Below, piece after piece: positions 1-6,511 of a DNA stretch of 64,000 bases. The DNA is from Actinomycetales bacterium. Its GTDB lineage: Bacteria; Actinomycetota; Actinomycetes; S36-B12; UBA5976. The DNA lies in the NCBI GenBank assembly GCA_018969715.1, contig JAGWXT010000003.1:124001-188000 (forward strand), written 5' to 3'. How positions within the stretch are numbered: the stretch's first letter is position 1; every line of letters starts with the position of its first letter. Position numbers and translations under genes: made by a program. Under the pieces are notes generated by a model. It ran no database searches and was not told where the DNA came from. It was given only the letters and a program-made list of their open reading frames with translations.

Positions 1-1
1 A

Positions 2-307
2 GGCGCCGGTGTACTCGCCTCCCTGGCCGATGAGACCCCGGATATCCCCCGGGATGCGGTGGCGGAGATGGCCGATGTGGCCCTCGCGATCGAGCGGATC
101 AATGAGGCGACCGTCCTCGGGCTGCGGTCTGTCCAGCGGGCATGGGCCGGGCTGCGCACGTTCACCCCCGATGGCCGGATGCTGATCGGGCCCGATGCGG
201 TGGTCCCCGGGTTCATCTGGTTTGCCGGGCTGGGCGGTTACGGGATCCAGACCGCCCCGCGCGCGGGCGAGGTGGTCGCGGATGCGGCCATCGCGGCGAT
301 GGCGTGA
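2..307 (+). CDS. FAD-dependent oxidoreductase (D-amino-acid/glycine oxidase-like), C-terminal part
   Basis: This is the 3' end of a gene that begins before the window, about 101 codons with a TGA stop. It shows the C-terminal signature of DAO-type flavoproteins: a segment RTFTPDGRMLIGPD followed by GFIWFAGLGGYGIQTAP, the strand-loop that closes over the FAD isoalloxazine and positions the substrate carboxylate. It probably oxidises an amino or secondary amine acid, but the substrate cannot be read from this fragment. It converges on purN. Its stop codon lies inside the first copy of a 30-bp tandem duplication. Confidence 0.7.
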   Translation, partial: GAGVLASLADETPDIPRDAVAEMADVALAIERINEATVLGLRSVQRAWAGLRTFTPDGRMLIGPDAVVPGFIWFAGLGGYGIQTAPRAGEVVADAAIAAMA

Positions 308-360
308 GGTGGCGGGGGTGAGGTGGCGATGGCGTGAGGTGGCGGGGGTGAGGCGGCGGC
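301..360. repeat. 30-bp tandem duplication across a stop codon
   Basis: Bases 301-330 are repeated at 331-360 with only a few differences near the end of the second copy. The first copy contains the stop codon of the upstream flavoprotein and the second abuts the purN stop at 361. It fills the whole gap between two convergent genes. Comparable stop-spanning duplications lie at 45454 and 56011. Confidence 0.85.
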
Positions 361-984
361 TCAAGGGCGCGGCCGATCGAGCAGGCCGCTCAGGGCGCGC
401 AGCAGCACCCGGTGCTCGACCGTATGCATAAGCGCGGTGAACTCCGCCAAATCCATCCCCACCGGAATGGGCACACACTCCGTTGCGATGACCGGGCCAT
501 CGTCCACGCCGGCATCGATGACCTCGTGCACCATCACCCCCGTCTGCTGTCGCTGGCCGGCAACCGCCTCAGCATGAGCCCGGCTGATCGCCCCCAGGCC
601 GATGAGATCACCGGGCAGTGATGGGTGGAGGTTGATGATCCGCACCCCCCGTGCTCGCTGGGGGTCGATGAAGGCTGGTCCGAGGATCCGCAGGTATCCG
701 GCGAGCACGACCAGATCGGGTGCCCAGCGCGCAACCGTCTCGGCCAGCCGGTGATCGCTGACAGCGCGCTGTGGTGTGGCAGGGATGACAGCAGTCGGCA
801 CGCCTGCGCGACGCGCGCGGGCGAGGGCCCCCGCAGTCGGCCGGTCACTGGCCACCCCGACGATGACCGCGGGTAGCGCGCCGGTGGCGCAGGCGGTGAG
901 GATCGCGCCGAGATTCGACCCCGCGCCGGAGGCCAGGACGACCAGTCGCGCCGGGGTGCCCGGGCTGGCTGGTGGATCGGTCAC
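361..984 (-). CDS. purN: Phosphoribosylglycinamide formyltransferase PurN (Ade8-like variant)
   Basis: PurN transfers the formyl group from 10-formyl-THF to GAR, the third step of de novo purine synthesis. The protein has 207 residues, the usual bacterial length. The N-terminal LASGAGSN motif (residues 18-25) binds the substrate phosphate. The catalytic core NLHPSLPG (118-125) supplies the Asn and His pair, and TGVMVHEVIDAGVDDGP supplies the second His and the Asp. The NLHP-LPG form and the TG-MVH spacing look more like fungal Ade8 than the common bacterial HPSLLP form; that comparison is from memory of the family. The GTG start overlaps the purDM stop by 4 bp (GTGA), so the two are probably translationally coupled. 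It is the last gene of the operon. Confidence 0.92.
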   Translation of the reverse strand: MTDPPASPGTPARLVVLASGAGSNLGAILTACATGALPAVIVGVASDRPTAGALARARRAGVPTAVIPATPQRAVSDHRLAETVARWAPDLVVLAGYLRILGPAFIDPQRARGVRIINLHPSLPGDLIGLGAISRAHAEAVAGQRQQTGVMVHEVIDAGVDDGPVIATECVPIPVGMDLAEFTALMHTVEHRVLLRALSGLLDRPRP

Positions 985-3260
985 GCGAGGACGACCCCGG
1001 CCCCGGCAGTCACCTCACCGATCAGGTAGCTGGGCTCGTCGATCGCCGCAGTTACGGCAGGCAGGTCATCGGGCCCGACGATCGCCACCATGCCGATGCC
1101 CATATTGAGCGTCCGATGCAGCTCGACCGGATCCAGTGCGGTGACCTCGTGCACGAGGGTGAAGAGCGGTGGCAATGGCCAGGAACCGAGGTCAACCCGT
1201 GCCCCAAGGCCAGGCGGAAGGACCCGCGGCAGGTTCCCGGGCAGGCCACCACCGGTGACATGGACGAGCGCCTTGACGCACCCGGTCTGCAGGGCTGGCT
1301 CGAGCACCGGCAGGTAGCACCGGTGCGGCAGCAGCAGTGCGTCGATGAGGGGACCATCCAGTGGCGGGGGTGCGGCGGTCAACGGCAGCCAGTCGAACAG
1401 CCGCCGCAGGTAGGTGTAGCCGTTGGTGTGGGCGCCGTTGGCGGCGAGGCCGAGTAGGACGTCCCCCGCTGCGATGTCAGCGCGCGGGAGCAGTGCCGAC
1501 CGCTCGACCACGCCGACGATGGTTCCCGCGACATCGAGTCGGCCCGGGGCGTACACGCCGGGCATCTCGGCAGTCTCCCCGCCGATCAGGGCGCAGCCCA
1601 CAGCGGCGCAGGCGACGGCGATGCCGGCGACGACCGCAGCCACCTGATCGGCCACGATCCGATCAGCGGCGAGGTAGTCCAGGAAGAAGAGCGGACGGGC
1701 ACCCTGAGCGAGGACGTCGTTGACGCAATGGTGGACGAGATCGGCTCCGATCCCGTCCAGTCGCCCGGCGGCGGCGGCGAGCTCAACCTTGCTGCCGACC
1801 CCATCGGTGGAGGCGACGAGGACGGGATGGTCGAACCGCTGGAGGAAGGCGACGTCGACGGCCCCACCGAAGGCGCCGATCCCCCGCAGCACCCCCGTCC
1901 CGGACCGCTGGGCGAGGTGCTCGGCGATGAGTGAGACGGCGCGATCTCCCTCGGCGATGTCGACCCCGGCAGCGGCATAGCTGCGGACGGCACGGGCGGC
2001 GGCCCGCCAGCCGATATCGCGCCGTACCTCCGCGGCAGGTGGCGCGCAGCGATCGACCGCCTCGTAGGCGGCCGCCCGCGCCGCGGCAAGGGTTGAGCCG
2101 AGGCCGACGCAGGTGAGCATCCGGCCGCCGAGCCCGACGATCTCACCGTCGATGCACTCGGTGCCAGAATGCCGGATCAGCGTTGCCGTGGGCAGGGGGT
2201 CGGGTAGGGCAAGTCGCAGTCCCGGGTGACCGGCGGTCGGATATCCCGGTGCGGCGAGCACGACCCCACATGCGTAACCCGGGCGGAAGCGCACACTGGC
2301 GGGGTTGAGGCGACCCACGGCGCAGGAGTGCAGCAGCGTGAGCAGGTCGGCGTCCAGCAGGGGCAGCAGCACCTGTGCCTCCGGGTCACCGAGGCGGCAG
2401 TTGAACTCCAGCAGTCGTGGGCCCTCGGGGGTGAGGATCAGCCCGGCGTACAGTGCCCCGACGTAGCCGCGCCCGGAATGGGCGAGGTGGGTGACAACGG
2501 GCTCGATGAACTGAGCGTGCAGGTCGGCCGGCTGCAGGCCCAGTTCGGCGATGAGGTCGACCGGAGCATAAGCCCCCATGCCCCCGGTGTTCGGCCCGGA
2601 ATCGCCCTCCCCGAGCCGCTTGTGGTCGGCTGCGATTGGCAGCGAGACGCTGGTGCGCCCATCGCAGACGGCGATGAGGGAGCACTCCGGTCCGGTGAGC
2701 CGCTCCTCAAGGACCACCTCGCCCACCGCCAGCGCATCGGTGACCGCGCTCAGGGCGGCCGCCTGGCCGTCCGGCAGCACCACCCCCTTGCCGCCGGCGA
2801 GCCCGGATTGCTTCACCACCACCGGGCCGGCGTGGGCCATCAGCCATTCCCGGGCGGGGCCGGCCTGCGCAGGGGTGAAGGACGCCCAACGCGGACCCGG
2901 GATGCCCAGTTCAGCGGCCACCGCGCGGGCGTGGGACTTGGACGTCTCAAGTCGCGCCAGCTGTGCGGTGGGTCCGAAGACGGCGACCCCGTCGGCGAGC
3001 AGGGCGTCGGTGAGGCCGGCGGCGAGGGCGGCCTCCGGTCCGATGACGACGAGGTCCACCCCCTCGGCGCGGCACCGCGCGCGCACCGCCGCCACCTCCG
3101 TCACGGCGATCGGCCACCGCTCACCGGGGGTACCGGCATTGCCCGGGGCGACGATGAGGCGCGCGCAGCTGGGAGAGTCGGCGATTCCGGCGGCGAGGGC
3201 GTGCTCCCGACCGCCGGCGCCAACAATGAGGACGGTGAGGCGCTTGGCGAGCGTGCTCAT
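981..3260 (-). CDS. purDM: Bifunctional PurD-PurM fusion (GAR synthetase / AIR synthetase)
   Basis: This single 759-residue chain carries two purine enzymes. Residues 1 to about 422 are PurD (glycinamide ribonucleotide synthetase, ATP-grasp). Motifs are IVGAGGREH (12-20), GGKGVVL (156-162), EFNCRLGDPEAQ (285-296) and the closing RRDIGWRA (413-420). PurM (AIR synthetase) starts almost at once with SYAAAGVDIAEGD (427-439), then STDGVGSK (484-491), HCVNDVLAQGA, IGGETAEMPG (559-568) and HVTGGGLPGNLPR. The linker is only a few residues and no internal stop or frameshift is visible. Both halves look complete and both active sites are intact. The ATG start overlaps the purF stop (ATGA). Yeast ADE5,7 and the first two domains of animal GART have the same domain order. 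Confidence 0.95.
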   Translation of the reverse strand: MSTLAKRLTVLIVGAGGREHALAAGIADSPSCARLIVAPGNAGTPGERWPIAVTEVAAVRARCRAEGVDLVVIGPEAALAAGLTDALLADGVAVFGPTAQLARLETSKSHARAVAAELGIPGPRWASFTPAQAGPAREWLMAHAGPVVVKQSGLAGGKGVVLPDGQAAALSAVTDALAVGEVVLEERLTGPECSLIAVCDGRTSVSLPIAADHKRLGEGDSGPNTGGMGAYAPVDLIAELGLQPADLHAQFIEPVVTHLAHSGRGYVGALYAGLILTPEGPRLLEFNCRLGDPEAQVLLPLLDADLLTLLHSCAVGRLNPASVRFRPGYACGVVLAAPGYPTAGHPGLRLALPDPLPTATLIRHSGTECIDGEIVGLGGRMLTCVGLGSTLAAARAAAYEAVDRCAPPAAEVRRDIGWRAAARAVRSYAAAGVDIAEGDRAVSLIAEHLAQRSGTGVLRGIGAFGGAVDVAFLQRFDHPVLVASTDGVGSKVELAAAAGRLDGIGADLVHHCVNDVLAQGARPLFFLDYLAADRIVADQVAAVVAGIAVACAAVGCALIGGETAEMPGVYAPGRLDVAGTIVGVVERSALLPRADIAAGDVLLGLAANGAHTNGYTYLRRLFDWLPLTAAPPPLDGPLIDALLLPHRCYLPVLEPALQTGCVKALVHVTGGGLPGNLPRVLPPGLGARVDLGSWPLPPLFTLVHEVTALDPVELHRTLNMGIGMVAIVGPDDLPAVTAAIDEPSYLIGEVTAGAGVVLA

Positions 3261-4789
3261 CGGAGCACGCGCTCGAAGGCGTCCTTCGGCCCGGATCCGG
3301 TGACCGGGATCGGGTAGTGCCCTGTGAAGCAGGCATTGCAGTAGCCGGTGGCGTGGCCGACGGCGGCCATCATGCCGGCCAGCGACAGGAAGGCCAGCGT
3401 GTCGCAGTCGATCAGCGAGCGCAGTTCGTCAATCCCCAGCCGAGCCGAGATCAGGTCATCGGCATGCCCCATGTCGACCCCGAAATGGCAGGCATGGGTG
3501 ATCGGCGGACACGTGATGCGCAGGTGCACCTCGATGGCGCCAGCCTCCCGCAGCAGGGCCACCAACCGGCCAGCCGTGGTGCCCCGAACAAGTGAGTCGT
3601 CGATGAGGACCACCCGGCGTCCGGCGAGGTTCTCCGCGAGGGTGTTGAACTTGAGTGCGACCCCCTGCTCGCGCAGGACCTGCGTGGGCTCGATGAAGGT
3701 GCGCCCGATGTAACGGTTCTTGATCAGGCCGTCATTGAACGGGATGCCGCTGATCCGGGAGTACCCCACGGCGGCCGGGATCGCCGAGTCGGGCACCGGG
3801 ATGACGACGTCGGCTGCCACCGGGGCCGATGCGGCAAGTTGCTCGCCGAGGCGCTGGCGCACGAGGTGAACCGAGCGATCGTCCCAGCGGGAGTCCGGAC
3901 GGGAGAAGTAGACGAACTCGAAGGTGCATCGAGCGGATGTGGGCTGCGGGGGCAGGACCTGCCAACGGCTGAGGGTGCCGCCACGGGCACGCACGATCTC
4001 GCCGGGGGCGACCTCGGTGATGTCGGTGGCGCCGAGGGTGCGCAGGGCGCAGGTCTCGGAGGCGATTGCATGACCGCCGTCGCGCAGGCGGCCCACGCTC
4101 AGTGGCCGAAATCCCCACGGGTCTCGTGCCGCGACGATCTCGTCGGCACCGAGCAGCACGACGCTGTAGGCCCCCAGCCAGGCCGGCATTGTCTCGGCGA
4201 GCACCCCAGCCCACGAGTCGTCACCCGCCGGTCCCGCGCCGCCGGCCGGTCCCGCGCCGCCGGCCGTCCCCGTCCCGCCGGCCGCCCCCGCCAGCATCAG
4301 CAGCATGACCTCGGTATCGGAGGAGGCCGTAAGGCTGAAGCCTCGATCGAGAAGGCCCTCACGCAGGGCCGGGGAGTTCACGAGGTTGCCGTTGTGGGCG
4401 AGGGCCAGCGGCCCTCGTCGCGTCTCTACGAGGAACGGCTGCGCATTGCGCACCCCTGACGCACCGGTCGTCGAGTAGCGCGTGTGGCCGATGGCCCAGT
4501 GCCCCGTGAGGTCGGCCATCCGCTCGGCGGTGAAGACGGTGCCGACGAGTCCGACGTCCTTATGCAGCCGTGCCCGCTGCCCATCGCTCACCGCGATGCC
4601 CGCAGCCTCCTGTCCTCGATGCTGCAAGGCGAACAGGGCGAAGAAGGCCAGCGGTGCTGCCTCGGTCGTGGCGGCGACCCCAACCACCCCGCACTCCTCG
4701 CGAGGTCCCTCGCCTGGACGTTCAGCCCGCAGGGGGCCCGTCGGCAGGGGGCCCGTCGGCAGGGGGCCCGTCGGCAGGGGGCCCGTCAT
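3257..4789 (-). CDS. purF: Amidophosphoribosyltransferase PurF
   Basis: PurF makes phosphoribosylamine from PRPP and glutamine, the committing step of purine synthesis. The N-terminal nucleophile Cys33 lies in EECGVVGV, so a 32-residue propeptide must be cleaved, longer than the 11 residues known in B. subtilis. HNGN (132-135) belongs to the glutaminase domain. VVLIDDSLVRGTT near residue 395 is the PRPP loop. Cysteines fitting the 4Fe-4S site of the Bacillus type are present: one before TFEFVYFSRPDS, one in HACHFG, and the pair in CNACFTGHYP. Two low-complexity insertions stand out: four LPTGP-type repeats directly after the start, and a Gly/Ala/Pro stretch in the glutaminase domain (about 4225-4285). 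It overlaps purC by 4 bp. Confidence 0.95.
   Translation of the reverse strand: MTGPLPTGPLPTGPLPTGPLRAERPGEGPREECGVVGVAATTEAAPLAFFALFALQHRGQEAAGIAVSDGQRARLHKDVGLVGTVFTAERMADLTGHWAIGHTRYSTTGASGVRNAQPFLVETRRGPLALAHNGNLVNSPALREGLLDRGFSLTASSDTEVMLLMLAGAAGGTGTAGGAGPAGGAGPAGDDSWAGVLAETMPAWLGAYSVVLLGADEIVAARDPWGFRPLSVGRLRDGGHAIASETCALRTLGATDITEVAPGEIVRARGGTLSRWQVLPPQPTSARCTFEFVYFSRPDSRWDDRSVHLVRQRLGEQLAASAPVAADVVIPVPDSAIPAAVGYSRISGIPFNDGLIKNRYIGRTFIEPTQVLREQGVALKFNTLAENLAGRRVVLIDDSLVRGTTAGRLVALLREAGAIEVHLRITCPPITHACHFGVDMGHADDLISARLGIDELRSLIDCDTLAFLSLAGMMAAVGHATGYCNACFTGHYPIPVTGSGPKDAFERVLR
4731..4787. repeat. 15-bp tandem repeat at the purF start
   Basis: A 15-bp unit (AGGGGGCCCGTCGGC on the plus strand) occurs three times in full, 4731-4775, and once cut to 12 bases up to the purF ATG. 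It keeps frame and encodes the repeated TGPLP propeptide of PurF. Copy number is likely to vary between strains because the copies are identical. Confidence 0.9.
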
Positions 4790-5778
4790 GCGATCTCCCC
4801 CCGCGCCAGGGCTGCCCGCAGGCGTCCGGAAACAGGCCCGGGGGCGGCGCGGAATGTCCGTCCGGTCAACCGGGTGAACGCGCTGCGGTAGCGGTCACTG
4901 GTCTGCTCGGCGACGGCCGGCTCAAGCAGCGGGATCGGCCCGGCGCCGGTGAACCCGCGTGCGGCCAAGGCCAGGCGCACCGGCTCCTTGTCCAGGCTCT
5001 CCGGCTCGGCACCTGCAGCGAGGCGCTGCTCATACGTCGACGCCTCCCAGAAGCGGGAGGAGTCCGGGGTGTGGATCTCGTCGATCAGCAGCAGGTGGCC
5101 CTCATGGTGCCATCCGAATTCGTACTTCGTGTCAGCGAGCAGCAGACCGGCGGCGGCGGCAATGCGCTGCCCGCGGCTGAACAGGGCCAGGGCGGTGGCC
5201 GAAACCTGCTCCCAAGCCGCTGCTGGGACCAGCCCCTGCCGCACCACCTCGGTTGCGGTGAGGGGACGATCATGGTCTCCGGCCGCGGCCTTTGTTGTCG
5301 GGGTGATCAGCGGTGCGGGCAGCAGCGCGTTCTTCACCAGGCCCTCGGGCAGGCGATGGCCGTAGAGCACCCGGTTGCCCGCTGCGTACTGGGTCCACAG
5401 GGCGGTCGCAGTCGAGCCCGTGAGCGCCTGGCGAACAACGACCTCCACCGGCAGTGGGGTGGCAGCCTCAACGATCATCGCGTTGGGATCCGGCAGGCTC
5501 CGCAGGTGGGAGACGGTGATGTCCGCGGTCTGGGCGCACCACCAGGCGGACAGCTCGGTGAGCACCTGCCCCTTGTCCGCAACGGCGAGGACGAACCTGT
5601 CGAAGGCGGAAAGTCGGTCGGTGGCGCACATGAGCAGCCGGTTGCCCGGCAGGGCGTAACTGATCCGGACCTTCCCCTCCCGGCGGCCGGGCAGAGGCAG
5701 GTCGATATCGGTGCACACTCCGTCGTCGACGGACGCCGGCCCGATGGGTCCCGGCATTCCCGGATCAACCGCGGGCAT
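4786..5778 (-). CDS. purC: SAICAR synthetase PurC
   Basis: PurC joins aspartate to CAIR using ATP. The core motifs are present: GREGKVRISYALPGNRLLM, ATDRLSAFD, VVRQALTGST, VYGHRLPEG-type segments and DTKYEFG followed by LLIDEIHTPDSSRFW. I place the start at the ATG at 5778 (330 residues) because GGAG lies six bases upstream; this overlaps the purQ stop by 14 bp. A longer frame to 5820 and a shorter ATG at 5757 are possible. The protein is longer than E. coli PurC (about 240) and nearer the 300-residue class of actinobacteria and fungi. Confidence 0.93.
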   Translation of the reverse strand: MPAVDPGMPGPIGPASVDDGVCTDIDLPLPGRREGKVRISYALPGNRLLMCATDRLSAFDRFVLAVADKGQVLTELSAWWCAQTADITVSHLRSLPDPNAMIVEAATPLPVEVVVRQALTGSTATALWTQYAAGNRVLYGHRLPEGLVKNALLPAPLITPTTKAAAGDHDRPLTATEVVRQGLVPAAAWEQVSATALALFSRGQRIAAAAGLLLADTKYEFGWHHEGHLLLIDEIHTPDSSRFWEASTYEQRLAAGAEPESLDKEPVRLALAARGFTGAGPIPLLEPAVAEQTSDRYRSAFTRLTGRTFRAAPGPVSGRLRAALARGEIA

Positions 5779-6511
5779 AGTCCACTCCGCGGGTGATGAG
5801 GTCGGACCCGAGGTGAGCACCGGCTGGGCAGTTCCCCTGCGGGTGCTGGCGGGACAGCACGGCGTTCTCCGGATGCGGCATCAGGCCCAGGATCATCCCC
5901 GTCCCATCGCACACGCCCGCAATGTCGCCGATGGAGCCATTCGGATTCGCCGGTGACCAGGGCCCATCGGCATAGGTGAGGGCGATCTGATCGTCGGCCC
6001 GCAGTGAGCGCAGGGTTGACTCATCGCAGATGAAGCGTCCCTCACCATGGGCGATTGGGCAGTGCAGCGGACCAGCGACCCCGGCGGTCCAGGCGCAGCG
6101 CTGGGAGACCGCACTCAGGGTGACCCACCGGCACTGGAATCCGGCGGGACGGTTGGGAGCCAGCGCGGCCGACCGAACGCCACCGGGCAGCACCCCCAGC
6201 CGCACCAGCACCTGGAAGCCATTGCAGATCCCCAGCACCGGCACCCCCCGCTGGGCGCACTCACTGATGCCCTCCCCCACGATCTGGCGCAACTCCCAGG
6301 CGAAGATCCGACCTGCGCCGAGGGCGTCGGCGTAACTGAACCCACCGGGGATGACGATGAGCTGGGCACCGCGCAGCACCTGCGGCTGCTCGCGCAGGGC
6401 GATCAGTGGCACGATCTCGGGCTGCGCGCCGGCATGAGCGAGGGCGAAGGCGATATCGGCATCGCGGTTGGTCCCCGGGGCGGTGATGATGAGCGCACGC
6501 GGTTGGGTCAT
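5765..6511 (-). CDS. purQ: FGAM synthase glutaminase subunit PurQ
   Basis: PurQ releases ammonia from glutamine for PurL. The class I glutamine amidotransferase triad is visible: Cys in LGICNGFQ, and His and Glu in LMPHPE near the C-terminus. GGFSYAD and the GRFICDE segment are typical of PurQ. An upstream ATG at 6532 exists, but the ATG at 6511 forms a 4-bp ATGA overlap with the purL stop like the other junctions of this operon, giving 248 residues. A separate PurQ next to a PurS-fused PurL means the complex needs no free PurS. Confidence 0.94.
   Translation of the reverse strand: MTQPRALIITAPGTNRDADIAFALAHAGAQPEIVPLIALREQPQVLRGAQLIVIPGGFSYADALGAGRIFAWELRQIVGEGISECAQRGVPVLGICNGFQVLVRLGVLPGGVRSAALAPNRPAGFQCRWVTLSAVSQRCAWTAGVAGPLHCPIAHGEGRFICDESTLRSLRADDQIALTYADGPWSPANPNGSIGDIAGVCDGTGMILGLMPHPENAVLSRQHPQGNCPAGAHLGSDLITRGVDYARG

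Noticed and set aside
2226-3317. Long plus-strand open frame of 363 codons opposite purDM
   Set aside because: It lies antisense to an obvious enzyme gene, has Gly/Arg/His-rich composition without motifs, and is expected from GC-rich codon bias.
4731-4787. LPTGP repeats in PurF read as a sortase signal
   Set aside because: Sortase motifs are LPxTG at a C-terminus with a hydrophobic tail; these are N-terminal in a cytoplasmic enzyme and arise from a DNA repeat.
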